From Terracoccus sp. 273MFTsu3.1 (GTDB taxonomy: Bacteria > Actinomycetota > Actinomycetes > Actinomycetales > Dermatophilaceae), in contig NZ_KB911821.1 of the NCBI RefSeq assembly GCF_000383675.1, positions 496,001-560,000 on the forward strand: a stretch of 64,000 nt of DNA. Direction: 5' to 3'. Of this stretch, positions 37,601 to 45,029 are shown piece by piece; the stretch's first letter is position 1, and every line of letters begins with the position of its first letter. The notes beneath the pieces were generated by a model, which saw only the letters and a list, made by a program, of their open reading frames with translations, was not told where the DNA came from and did no database searches. The translations under genes and the position numbers were made by a program.

Positions 37601-37923
37601 CGGCCGTCGAGACGCACGATCTCCACGGACGGGATCGCCCGGCGCACGCCGGAGTGGGCGCGCGCGATGGCGTTCGACGTGTCGCTGCTCGCGACGTCGA
37701 CGATGACGAGCCGCGCTGGCGGCAGTGTCTGGGCGGCCAGGCCGTCGAGACACTGCGCCAGCCACGCAGCTCCGTTGTGCACGACGACGATCGCGTCGAC
37801 CGTTCCGTTCGGTCGCTGCCCGGTGGAGGGAGGGGCGGACAACGACACGGACGACGCACGCCCCGCGCCAGCGGGGGTGCTCAGGTCTTCGGTGAGCTCG
37901 TCGGGCACAGCGGCTACCTGCAC
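34654..37923 (-). CDS. large glycosyltransferase family 2 membrane protein
   Basis: A 1089-residue protein. Residues about 42-260 are a GT-A glycosyltransferase 2 domain (DAIVVVHNGAAWLAQCLDGL, WVWVLHDDTVP, FVEHGADLDFGWRAQLAG). A hydrophobic segment lies near 300, and from about 420 to 850 there are a dozen or more membrane segments, followed by an extracytoplasmic domain and a last anchor near the C-terminus (GQGLLLGFVVFMAVPFG). The architecture resembles actinobacterial envelope glycosyltransferases, substrate unknown. The GTG start at 37923 is 37 bases after the whiB2 stop, and DUF5719 follows with an overlap. Confidence 0.87.
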   Translation of the reverse strand: MQVAAVPDELTEDLSTPAGAGRASSVSLSAPPSTGQRPNGTVDAIVVVHNGAAWLAQCLDGLAAQTLPPARLVIVDVASSDTSNAIARAHSGVRRAIPSVEIVRLDGRVPIGRAIAAGVAALPVGADASTSWVWVLHDDTVPRANALAQLLQAGLRSKSVGVAGPKIVAWDDPRRLVEMGIQITRTGRRLASPARGEADQGQYDHRADVLAVSTSGMLVRRSAYDDIGGFDPAFVEHGADLDFGWRAQLAGHRVVVVPGAVVRDASAGIDGERPGVPRPRELERRGRRAARQVTLARCSPLAAPFLAVWMALSALVSSVTLLVAKRPRQAWRELTDVSALLHPFATFGARWRGRRTKRLRRDHLGTLFVAPAVAARTTIDHIQDAITPERSRARREAALTTETGPVADDSESLDHLPASLPRRIVSHPGFLAVLAVLVATTAAWRDTIRAGALSPTNAGVAGGELRPVSTDASGLWHAFRDAWHGAGLGTGAESGPHLAVLSALTWLAERVPGVAESRSSAGVTIAWLLFLAPVLATWSAYLAGRVVTSSRVARALGALAWGTAGVAAAGISQGRVGVAVVHVLLPFVLAGFCLAARRDGTFTASFATALATAVVGAFAPPLLALSVVAALLLLVLGPGLRRARALVLLVVPTALLGPWVAQFVQDARLLLSGPGLVTTADDRGPSGVLALVLGEPGATSWVVWLGAPLVVLGVLGFATRGRSRAESLGLLVGGLLALIGLAAALGSGAVVLGSAETGVGQSATAHLWAGLGVQLWLAGLLVGVLAGSRPVLESLSRPGRRWGFAAAVAAATLAVVPVLAGAAAWGVQGIGRTLSVGQATLPAVAIEQGSGPLGNRLLLLRPSDDVVDFVLAGQEPGELLRDLDRTPDADDAPLVDAVANLVGGRGADSLDSTALARLGVGFVQVRATADSALARRLDSSEGLSRLGTSERGILWKVQPLPVADGGVSATAPSRARLVDADGALLRVVPTSGPHAAVGTTLPAGTAARFVVLAEPAEWSQQALVTFDGRELRPVAGAAQPTYAVPPTAGELEIDLAAAQPWWRLGQGLLLGFVVFMAVPFGNRRSRRRT

Positions 37924-37960
37924 CCGGACACCAGCGAGGTGCCGGGCTGGAACCTCACGA

Positions 37961-38227
37961 TCAGACCGCGCGCTTCTTCAGCTTGCGGCGCTCTCGCTCG
38001 GACAGTCCGCCCCAGATGCCGAATCTCTCGTCATTGGACAGGGCGTACTCGAGGCACTCGGATCGCACCTCGCATCCCACGCAGACCTTCTTGGCCTCGC
38101 GGGTGGAGCCGCCCTTCTCAGGGAAGAACGCCTCCGGGTCGGTCTGGGCGCAGAGCGAACGCTCCTGCCAGGAGAGCTCACCCTCCTGCTCGCCCGTGTC
38201 CGACCAAACCACCATCAACTCGTGCAT
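37961..38227 (-). CDS. whiB2: WhiB2-type iron-sulfur transcription factor
   Basis: An 88-residue Wbl protein with cysteines C26, C49, C52 and C58 that ligate a [4Fe-4S] cluster, followed by the GIWGGLSERERR turn and a basic KLKKR tail. Sequence and the neighbouring fbiA identify the WhiB2/WhmD branch, required for septation in mycobacteria and sporulation septation in Streptomyces (WhiB). The start has a GGAGGGG ribosome-binding site. Confidence 0.94.
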   Translation of the reverse strand: MHELMVVWSDTGEQEGELSWQERSLCAQTDPEAFFPEKGGSTREAKKVCVGCEVRSECLEYALSNDERFGIWGGLSERERRKLKKRAV

Positions 38228-38356
38228 GACCCCTCCTCGACCCTGACTGCACTTTGTGTCAGCACTGTCGCACCGAGCGGCACCGTTCTCCGGAGGTTCC
38301 GGACAAATACGTCCAAGAGTCCCAGCGATCCAACCCCGACCGAATACAACAATGAA

Positions 38357-38386
38357 ATTACATGCGTGTCATACGCCCCACGTCAA
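38357..38386 (-). promoter_or_regulatory. candidate whiB2 promoter
   Basis: On the minus strand TTGACG (38386-38381) and TGTAAT (38362-38357) are spaced 18 bases, predicting a start near 38350 and a leader of about 123 bases. The 244-base gap between whiB2 and fbiA is the most AT-rich stretch in this part of the window. Confidence 0.5.
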
Positions 38387-38471
38387 GCCCGTTGGTGATA
38401 TTCGCAGGTTCGAAATGTCCGGGCCGACCCCGCACGACGTGACGTGGGCACACTGCTGAGAGGATCGGCGC

Positions 38472-39476
38472 ATGCGCATCACCGCCCTGGCCGGAGGAGT
38501 CGGCGGCGCCCGGTTCCTCCGGGGCCTGCTCCACCACGCCCGACAGACCTACCCACTGGTCGCCGATCCCGACCGTCCCGATCCGCTCGAGCTGACCGTC
38601 ATCGGCAACACCGGCGACGACATCACGCTCTTCGGCCTGCGGGTGTGCCCCGACATCGACACGCTGCTCTACACCCTGGGCGGCGGCATCCACGAGGGAC
38701 AGGGCTGGGGCCGCGCCGACGAGTCGCACCACCTCGCCGAGGAGCTCGCTGCGCTCGGCGCCGAGCCACAGTGGTTCACCTTGGGAGACAAGGACTTCGG
38801 CACCCACGTCTACCGCTCGCAGCTGCTCGGTCAGGGTATGCCGCTCAGCGGCGTCGTCGAGCGGCTCTCCGCCCGCTGGGGGCTCGGTGAGCTCGGCGTA
38901 CGCCTCCTGCCTATGACCGACACCCCCGTCGAGACGCACGTCGTCGTCGAGCAGGACGGTGAGCAGCGCGCGATCCACTTCCAGGAGTGGTGGGTGCGCC
39001 ACCGCGCCGAGCTCGCGGCCGACCGGTTCGTCGTGGCCGGCCTCGACCGAGCCACGCCGGCTCCCGGCGTGCTCGACGCGATCCGCGAGGCCGACGTCGT
39101 CATCCTGCCGCCGAGCAACCCCGTCGTGTCGATCGGCATCATCCTCGGCGTCCCGGGTGTGCGTGACGCGCTGCGCGGCACCCGCGCGCCCGTCGTCGGG
39201 GTCTCGCCCCTCGTCGGTGGACGCCCGGTGCGGGGTCACGCCGACGTGTGCCTGCGCACGATCGGGGTCGAGGAGTCGAGCGCCGGCGTCGCCGGGCTCT
39301 ACGCCGACTTCCTCGACGGCTGGCTCGTCGACGAGGACGACCCCATGCCGGCACGCCGCGGTCTCGAGGTCCTGCGCCGCCCGCTCCTCATGAGCTCGAT
39401 CGAGGCGGCCGCCGACATGGCCGGGGCGGCCCTCGACCTCGGTCTGCGGCTGCGCACGGAGCGAGCGCGGGCGTGA
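38472..39476 (+). CDS. fbiA: 2-phospho-L-lactate/phosphoenolpyruvate transferase (F420 biosynthesis)
   Basis: A 334-residue CofD/FbiA enzyme that joins the activated phospho-C3 moiety to the deazaflavin Fo, making (dehydro)F420-0. The N-terminal MRITALAGGVGGARFLRGL nucleotide loop, NTGDDITLFGLRVCPDIDTLLYTL and PPSNPVVSIGIILGVPG are diagnostic. GAGGAT, one mismatch from TANNNT, ends 6 bases before the ATG, so it is probably leaderless. The stop overlaps the fbiB start by 4 bases. Confidence 0.96.
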   Translation: MRITALAGGVGGARFLRGLLHHARQTYPLVADPDRPDPLELTVIGNTGDDITLFGLRVCPDIDTLLYTLGGGIHEGQGWGRADESHHLAEELAALGAEPQWFTLGDKDFGTHVYRSQLLGQGMPLSGVVERLSARWGLGELGVRLLPMTDTPVETHVVVEQDGEQRAIHFQEWWVRHRAELAADRFVVAGLDRATPAPGVLDAIREADVVILPPSNPVVSIGIILGVPGVRDALRGTRAPVVGVSPLVGGRPVRGHADVCLRTIGVEESSAGVAGLYADFLDGWLVDEDDPMPARRGLEVLRRPLLMSSIEAAADMAGAALDLGLRLRTERARA

Positions 39477-40531
39477 CCGCGCCGATCACGATCACCCCGC
39501 TCACCGGCATACCCGAGGTGCGTGAGGGAGACGACCTCGCCGACGTGCTCGAGGTCGGTCTCGACCACGCGGGTGTCCGGCTCGCCGACGGCGACGTCGT
39601 CGTCGTCTCGAGCAAGATCGCGAGCAAGGCCCTCGGCCTCGTGACGCACGACCCGGACAAGGACCGCGTCGTGCACGGCGAGACCGAGTACGTCGTGGCC
39701 GAGCGGTCCACGGGCGACCGCGTCACGCGGATCGTCCGCGCCAAGGCCGGGCCCATCATGGCGGCGGCAGGTGTCGACGGCTCCAACACGGGGGCCCGTG
39801 GTGGATGGCTGCTGCTCCCCCACGACCCCGACGGCATCTGCGAGCAGATCCATGACGCCCTCGTCGCACGGCACGGCGTCCGGGTCGGTGTGGTCCTGAG
39901 CGACACCGCAGGACGTGCCTGGCGCGTCGGACAGGTCGACTTCGCCCTCGGCGCGCACGGGCTGCGCGTCCTCGACGACCTGCGCGGCGGCAGCGACGCC
40001 GACGGCAAGCCGCTCGAGGTGACGACCCGCGCGGTCGCCGACGAGATCGCCGCCGCGGCAGACCTGGCCAAGGGCAAGGTGTCGGCCGTGCCCGCCGCCG
40101 TGGTGCGAGGGGTGCCGGGGATCCTCGTCGACGAGCCCCTCGAGTCCCACCCCCGCGGACGCGACCTCGTGCGCACCGGCCCCGGGGACTGGTTCGGCTA
40201 CGGCCGGGTCGAGGCCGTGCGGGCGGCCCTGGGCATCGAGCCGGGCAGCCCGGAGGCGGTTGCGGTGGGCATCGCCCCCGCCGGCACCGACACCCGCCTC
40301 GACGCGGTGTCGCGGGCGGTCAGGGCGGCCCTGCACGGCGTCGAGTCCGGCACCGCCGACGTCGGCCGGCTCTCGGTCACCCTCGGCGCCGACAGCCCCT
40401 ACGAGCTCGGCCAGCTCGTCGCCCGGCTGCGGTCCGCGCTGTGGTGCGAGTGGCTGACCGGGGAGGCGGGCCCGCCGTCGGCGGACGGCCTGTCCGCGGT
40501 CGTGCACGTCTCGGGCGCGCACGGGTCCTGA
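39473..40531 (+). CDS. fbiB: coenzyme F420-0:L-glutamate ligase, short FbiB form
   Basis: A 352-residue CofE-type ligase that adds glutamates to F420-0. The CofE domain covers about 1-245 (DVVVVSSKIASKALG, RIVRAKAGPIMAAAGVDGSNT, SDTAGRAWRVGQVDFALG). Mycobacterial FbiB is about 448 residues with a C-terminal FMN nitroreductase domain; here only about 107 residues follow, with no nitroreductase signature I can see. The GTG start overlaps the fbiA stop (GTGA). A hairpin terminator overlaps its stop codon. Confidence 0.92.
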   Translation: MTAPITITPLTGIPEVREGDDLADVLEVGLDHAGVRLADGDVVVVSSKIASKALGLVTHDPDKDRVVHGETEYVVAERSTGDRVTRIVRAKAGPIMAAAGVDGSNTGARGGWLLLPHDPDGICEQIHDALVARHGVRVGVVLSDTAGRAWRVGQVDFALGAHGLRVLDDLRGGSDADGKPLEVTTRAVADEIAAAADLAKGKVSAVPAAVVRGVPGILVDEPLESHPRGRDLVRTGPGDWFGYGRVEAVRAALGIEPGSPEAVAVGIAPAGTDTRLDAVSRAVRAALHGVESGTADVGRLSVTLGADSPYELGQLVARLRSALWCEWLTGEAGPPSADGLSAVVHVSGAHGS

Positions 40532-40548
40532 CCCGCCGGGGTCAGGAC
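40525..40548. terminator. hairpin terminator after fbiB
   Basis: A perfect 10-base stem GTCCTGACCC / GGGTCAGGAC with a GCCG loop. It spans the fbiB stop codon and serves the convergent oxidoreductase gene as well. Confidence 0.8.
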
Positions 40549-40566
40549 GGGACGAGCCCGCAGACG

Positions 40567-41538
40567 TCACCCGACGGTGAAGACGACCTTGCCGAAGACG
40601 TCGCCGTCGACCATCCGCGCGAAGCCGTCACGGGCCTGGGCGAGCGGCATGACCGAGTCGACGACCGGATCGATGCGTGCCTGCTCGACGAGGCGGGCCA
40701 GCTGACCGAGCTCCTCACGCGTGCCCATCGTCGAGCCGACCACGCGCAGCTGCTTGAAGAAGATCTTCGTCAGCTCCGCCTTCGCCGGCGCGTCGCCCGA
40801 GGTGGCCCCGGAGATGACGATCGTCCCGCCGGGGCGGAGCGAGTTGACGGAGTGCGACCACGTCGCGGCACCGACGGTCTCCATGACGGCATCCACACGG
40901 TCGGGCAGCCGCTCGCCCGAGCCGAAGACGCGGTCGGCGCCGATCTCGAGGGCCCGCTGACCCCGGGCCTCGTCGCGGGACGTGGCCCACATCCGGTAGC
41001 CGGCCGCCGAGCCGAGCTGGATCAGTGCCGTGGCGACACCACCACCGGCGCCCTGGACGAGCACCGTGCCCCCCGGCTGCACGCCGGAGTTGGTGAAGAG
41101 CATGCGGTAGGCCGTGAGCCACGCCGTCGAGAGGCAGGCGGCCGTCTCCCACGACATCGACGCCGGCTTCGGCACGACGTTGCCCTCGGGGACGAGGACC
41201 TTCTCGGCCAGGGTGCCGTCGTGCAGCTCCGACAGGAGGGTGCGTCGCGGGTCGAGGGTCTCGTCGCCGCGCCAGCCCTCCGAGGGGACGACGGCGTGCA
41301 CGATGACCTCGTTTCCGTCGGCGTCGACGCCTGCGCCGTCGCAGCCGAGGACCATCGGGAGCCGGTCCGGCGCGAGGCCGACGCCACGCAACGACCACAC
41401 GTCGTGGTGGTTGAGCGCGGCGGCGCGCAGGTCCACGACGGTCCAGCCCGGTCGGGCCTCCGGGTCGGGACGGTCCCCGACGACGAGACCGGAGAGCGGG
41501 TCGGAGGCGGACTGACCGGCGGCGTAGGCAGCGAGCAT
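40567..41538 (-). CDS. zinc-binding-type alcohol dehydrogenase/quinone oxidoreductase
   Basis: A 323-residue medium-chain reductase: GroES-like N-terminal domain (ALNHHDVWSLRGVG, LGCDGAGV) and an NAD(P)-binding domain (VLVQGAGGGVATALIQLGSAAG). Catalytic zinc ligands are not evident, so it is nearer the quinone oxidoreductase branch. The ATG at 41538 is fixed by TATGGT 6 bases upstream. It is divergent from bioY with only 52 bases between starts. Confidence 0.88.
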   Translation of the reverse strand: MLAAYAAGQSASDPLSGLVVGDRPDPEARPGWTVVDLRAAALNHHDVWSLRGVGLAPDRLPMVLGCDGAGVDADGNEVIVHAVVPSEGWRGDETLDPRRTLLSELHDGTLAEKVLVPEGNVVPKPASMSWETAACLSTAWLTAYRMLFTNSGVQPGGTVLVQGAGGGVATALIQLGSAAGYRMWATSRDEARGQRALEIGADRVFGSGERLPDRVDAVMETVGAATWSHSVNSLRPGGTIVISGATSGDAPAKAELTKIFFKQLRVVGSTMGTREELGQLARLVEQARIDPVVDSVMPLAQARDGFARMVDGDVFGKVVFTVG

Positions 41539-41544
41539 TCCAGC

Positions 41545-41550
41545 ACCATA
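41545..41550 (-). promoter_or_regulatory. -10 box TATGGT, leaderless start of the oxidoreductase gene
   Basis: TATGGT on the minus strand, 6 bases, then the ATG at 41538. Confidence 0.6.
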
Positions 41551-41577
41551 GTGACCGGAGGCCGGACGGCGCCCCGG

Positions 41578-41583
41578 TAGGGT
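41578..41583 (+). promoter_or_regulatory. -10 box TAGGGT, leaderless start of bioY
   Basis: TAGGGT, 7 bases, then the GTG at 41591. The divergent -10 box for the oxidoreductase gene is only 28 bases away, so the two promoters share a very short region. Confidence 0.6.
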
Positions 41584-41590
41584 CCTGCCC

Positions 41591-42304
41591 GTGACCGACA
41601 ACACCCCCGTGCGCCACGAGCCCCAGCAGACGACGACGGCGACCCGGGACCGCACCGAGTCGGGCACGTCCACGAACGTGGCGGCCCCCACGTCTGTCGA
41701 ACGCGGCGCCGGTCCGCAGGCCCGCGGCGTCGACGCGCAGTCGGTCGCCCTCGTCGCCGTCTTCACGGCGCTCCTCGTCGCGGCCGCGGTCGTGCCGGGC
41801 ATCCCCGTCGGCGGGTTCGGGGTGCCGATCACGCTGCAGACCCTCGCCGTCGTGCTCACCGGTCTCGTCCTCGGGCCGCTCCGCGGGGGCCTCGCCGTCG
41901 CGCTCTACCTGCTGCTCGGCTTCGTCGGGCTGCCGGTCTTCAGCCGGGGTCAGTCCGGCCTGCAGGTGCTGAGCGGTCCGACGGCCGGCTATCTCGTGTC
42001 GTTCCTCGTCGCGGCGCTCGTCGTGGGGGTCGCCGCTCGGGTGGTCGTCCGACGCAGCAACCGGTCGCTCTGGGTGCCGCTGCTGCTGGTCGCCTCCTTC
42101 GCGACGACCGTCGCGGTCGTCCACGCGCTCGGGGTCCTCGGGCTCATGGTCAACCTCCGGCTGCCGCTGTCGGCCGCGATCAGCGCCGACCTGCCCTTCC
42201 TCCCGGGCGACCTCGTCAAGGACGTCGTCGCGGTCGTCGCCGCCGTCGCCGTGCACCGCGCCTTCCCGGACGTCCTCGTGCGCCTGAGGCGCCCCCGCGC
42301 GTGA
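41591..42304 (+). CDS. bioY: biotin transporter substrate-binding component BioY
   Basis: A 237-residue S-component of an ECF transporter. A hydrophilic N-terminus (1-48) precedes about six membrane segments; ITLQTLAVVLTGLVLGPLRGGLAVALYLLLGFVGLPVFS is the BioY signature region (abbreviated here: LGFVGLPVF and GPTAGYLVSF). It binds biotin in the membrane. The next two genes encode the ATPase and the coupling protein, giving the complete BioMNY system. Confidence 0.95.
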   Translation: MTDNTPVRHEPQQTTTATRDRTESGTSTNVAAPTSVERGAGPQARGVDAQSVALVAVFTALLVAAAVVPGIPVGGFGVPITLQTLAVVLTGLVLGPLRGGLAVALYLLLGFVGLPVFSRGQSGLQVLSGPTAGYLVSFLVAALVVGVAARVVVRRSNRSLWVPLLLVASFATTVAVVHALGVLGLMVNLRLPLSAAISADLPFLPGDLVKDVVAVVAAVAVHRAFPDVLVRLRRPRA

Positions 42305-42311
42305 CCCGTCC

Positions 42312-43022
42312 GTGACGGAGGTCCGCCTCGAGGCCGTGACGGTGACGGTGCCCGTCGACGGCTCACCCGGGCAGAGGGCGCGCACCATCCTCGGGCCCGT
42401 CGACCTCGTCCTGACCGAGTCCCGGGTGACGGTCATCGGCGCCAACGGGTCGGGCAAGTCGACCTTGCTCCGCCTCCTCAACGGCCTCGTCGCCCCGACG
42501 TCGGGCACCGTCACCGTCGACGCCCTCGACACGGTGCGTCACGGGGCCCGCGTGCGCCGCCGCGTCGCGTTCGCCTTCACCGACCCGATCTCCCAGCTCG
42601 TCATGCCCACGGGGCGCGAGGACGTCGAGCTCTCGCTGCGCCGGCTGCACCGGTCGCGCGCCGACCGTCGGGCGGCCGCCGAGCGGGTGCTCGAGCGCTT
42701 CGGGATGGCGCACCTCGCCGACCAGAGCGTCTACGACCTGTCCGGCGGTGAGCGCCAGCTCATGGCCCTCGCCGTCGTCCTCGCCACGGAACCGGACCTG
42801 CTCGTCCTCGACGAGCCGACGACGCTCCTCGACCGACGCAACACCCTCCGGCTGCGCTCCCTGCTCGACTCGCTCCCCCAGTCCGTCGTCGTCGCGACCC
42901 ACGACCTCGACCTCGCCCTCCACGCCGACCGGACCCTTGTCGTGGACGACGGGCGCATCGTCTTCGACGGTGAGCCGGCAACGGCCGTGGAGCGCTACCT
43001 CACGTTGTCCGACGCCCCGTGA
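42312..43022 (+). CDS. bioM: ECF transporter ATPase, biotin type (BioM)
   Basis: A 236-residue ABC ATPase: Walker A GANGSGKST at 43-51, signature LSGGERQLMALA, Walker B LLVLDEP and the switch histidine in VVVATHDLDLAL. It powers the ECF complex with BioY and BioN. The GTG start lies 7 bases past the bioY stop, and the stop overlaps the bioN start. Confidence 0.94.
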   Translation: MTEVRLEAVTVTVPVDGSPGQRARTILGPVDLVLTESRVTVIGANGSGKSTLLRLLNGLVAPTSGTVTVDALDTVRHGARVRRRVAFAFTDPISQLVMPTGREDVELSLRRLHRSRADRRAAAERVLERFGMAHLADQSVYDLSGGERQLMALAVVLATEPDLLVLDEPTTLLDRRNTLRLRSLLDSLPQSVVVATHDLDLALHADRTLVVDDGRIVFDGEPATAVERYLTLSDAP

Positions 43023-43687
43023 ACGATCCCGGCCTGTTCACGGCGCACGTCCCCGGTACGTCCGTGGTGCATCGAATGCCGCTGTGGCTCAAGCTGATCG
43101 GCGTTCTCGCCGTCGGGGCGATGCCGTGGTTCACGCAGTCGGTCTGGCCGCTCGCCGTCACGACCGTCGTCCTGGTCGGGGTCGTCCTGGCAGCACGCCT
43201 TCCGGCGCGCCGTCTGCTGCGGTCGATGCGTGGGCTGATCCCCGTCCTCGCCGTCCTGCTGGCCTTCCAGTGGTGGTCGCGCGACCTCGCGTATGCCGTC
43301 CGTGTCGTCCTCGGGATCGTCAACGCGTTCGTCGCGGCGGGCGTACTCACGGCGACGACACCGGTCACCGACCTGCTCGACGGCGTCGTGCGGGCGGCCC
43401 GTCCGCTGCGTCGCGTCGTCGACCCCGAGGTCGTGGCGCTCACCCTCGGCGTCGTCGTGCGCTCGGTGCCCTGGGTGGCCGGGTCGTTCTCCAGCGTTCG
43501 CGAGTCGGCCCGCGCGCGAGGCCTCGACCGCGACCCTCGGGCCGTCGTGGTGCCGACCGTCGTGCACGTCGTCGCCTTCGCACGGTCGACGGGTGAGGCC
43601 CTCGCGGCCAGAGGTCTCACCGACCCGGCCGACGACGACGCTCCCGGCCGGGACGGACCGGAAGCGTCGCCACGGTCGTCCCGCTAG
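43019..43687 (+). CDS. bioN: ECF transporter transmembrane coupling protein (BioN)
   Basis: A 222-residue EcfT-type protein with four to five membrane segments and a coupling helix ending in ESARARGLDRDPR, containing the Ala-Arg-Gly motif by which EcfT proteins contact the ATPase. The GTG start overlaps the bioM stop by 4 bases. Its stop codon shares the CTAG tetramer with the stop of the convergent malic enzyme gene. Confidence 0.93.
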   Translation: MNDPGLFTAHVPGTSVVHRMPLWLKLIGVLAVGAMPWFTQSVWPLAVTTVVLVGVVLAARLPARRLLRSMRGLIPVLAVLLAFQWWSRDLAYAVRVVLGIVNAFVAAGVLTATTPVTDLLDGVVRAARPLRRVVDPEVVALTLGVVVRSVPWVAGSFSSVRESARARGLDRDPRAVVVPTVVHVVAFARSTGEALAARGLTDPADDDAPGRDGPEASPRSSR

Positions 43688-44856
43688 CGCGCTCGCCCGA
43701 GCACCCGGCCCGAGACGGCCTCGGCCACGGCCGGCGCCACGCGCTCGTCGAACACGCTCGGCACGATCCGGTCGGCCGTCGGCGCGTCGACGAGCCCGGC
43801 GATGGCATACGCCGCCGCCAGCTTCATCTCCTCGGTGATCCGCCGGGCCCCGGAGTCGAGCGCGCCACGGAAGATGCCGGGGAAGGCGAGGACGTTGTTG
43901 ATCTGGTTCGGGAAGTCGGAGCGGCCGGTCGCGACCACCTCGGCGAAGCGGGCGGCGACGACCGGGTGCACCTCGGGGTCGGGGTTGGCGAGGGCGAAGA
44001 TGATCGCGCGCGGCGCCATCCGCAGGAGGTCGCGCTCGGCGACCGTGCCCCCGGAGACGCCGATGAGGACGTCGGCCCCGGAGAGCGCGTCGCCGATGGT
44101 GCCGGTGACCCCGCGCCGGTTGGTCACGTCGAGGAGCTCGCGCTTGTGGGTGGCGAGGTCGTGGCGGTCGGGACCGAGCACGCCACGGGAGTCGACGACC
44201 ACGACGTCGCCCACGCCGGCCGACACGAGGATGCGGCTCACGGCCACTCCGGCGGCGCCGGCGCCCGAGACGACGACGGTGAGGTCGGCGAGGTCCTTGT
44301 CGACGACCCGGACCGCGTTGAGCAGGGCGGCCAGGGCCACGATCGCCGTGCCGTGCTGGTCGTCGTGGAAGACCGGGATGTCGAGACGGTCCTGGAGCCG
44401 ACGCTCGATCTCGAAGCACCGCGGCGCCGAGATGTCCTCGAGGTTGATGCCGCCGTACGTCGGTGCGATCCGCGCCACCGCGTCGACGATCTCGTCGACG
44501 GTGCCGGTCTCCATGCACACGGGGACGGCGTCGACGTCGGCGAAGTGCTTGAAGAGCACCGCCTTGCCCTCCATCACGGGCATGGCCGCCAGCGGTCCGA
44601 CGTCGCCGAGCCCGAGGACGGCGGTGCCGTCGCTGACGACGGCGACGGTGTTGCGGCGGCTCGTGTAGACGGCGGCCAGCGTCGGGTCGGCGGCGATGGC
44701 GAGGGAGACCTGAGCGACCCCCGGCGTGTAGAGGAGGGAGAGGTCGGCAGCATCGCGCAGCTCCGACGTGGCGTGTACCCCGAGCTTCCCGCCCACGTGG
44801 GCCCGGAAGACCGGGTCGCTGGGGTCGAAGAGCTGGCTGGTGGGCAACGCACTCAT
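43684..44856 (-). CDS. NAD(P)-dependent malic enzyme
   Basis: A 390-residue short-form malic enzyme that decarboxylates malate to pyruvate. The N-terminal domain shows YTPGVAQVS and GINLEDISAPRCFEIE, with HDDQHGTAIV at the metal site, and the NAD-binding domain VVSGAGAAGVAVSRIL. Cofactor preference cannot be read. The ATG at 44856 (MSALPTSQLFDPSDP) is chosen over an upstream in-frame ATG. The 173-base gap upstream shows no clear promoter. Confidence 0.94.
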   Translation of the reverse strand: MSALPTSQLFDPSDPVFRAHVGGKLGVHATSELRDAADLSLLYTPGVAQVSLAIAADPTLAAVYTSRRNTVAVVSDGTAVLGLGDVGPLAAMPVMEGKAVLFKHFADVDAVPVCMETGTVDEIVDAVARIAPTYGGINLEDISAPRCFEIERRLQDRLDIPVFHDDQHGTAIVALAALLNAVRVVDKDLADLTVVVSGAGAAGVAVSRILVSAGVGDVVVVDSRGVLGPDRHDLATHKRELLDVTNRRGVTGTIGDALSGADVLIGVSGGTVAERDLLRMAPRAIIFALANPDPEVHPVVAARFAEVVATGRSDFPNQINNVLAFPGIFRGALDSGARRITEEMKLAAAYAIAGLVDAPTADRIVPSVFDERVAPAVAEAVSGRVLGRAR

Positions 44857-45029
44857 GCTGGAACACCTCGTTCGCATGGAGACGAAGAGGGCAGGCGCCC
44901 TCACTGGTGGACAGCGCCGGGGGTCTGGCCTGCAGGTTTCGTTCTCGCGACGGGGGTTGCCCGAAGGTGCCATCATGGCACGACGACACGGACCGACCCA
45001 AGGGCCGCCGGCGCGGTGTGACGCCTGTC

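Noticed and set aside
41539-41590. BirA or BioQ operator in front of bioY
   Set aside because: The 52-base divergent region has no TGAAC-type inverted repeat or BirA-like palindrome that I can see.
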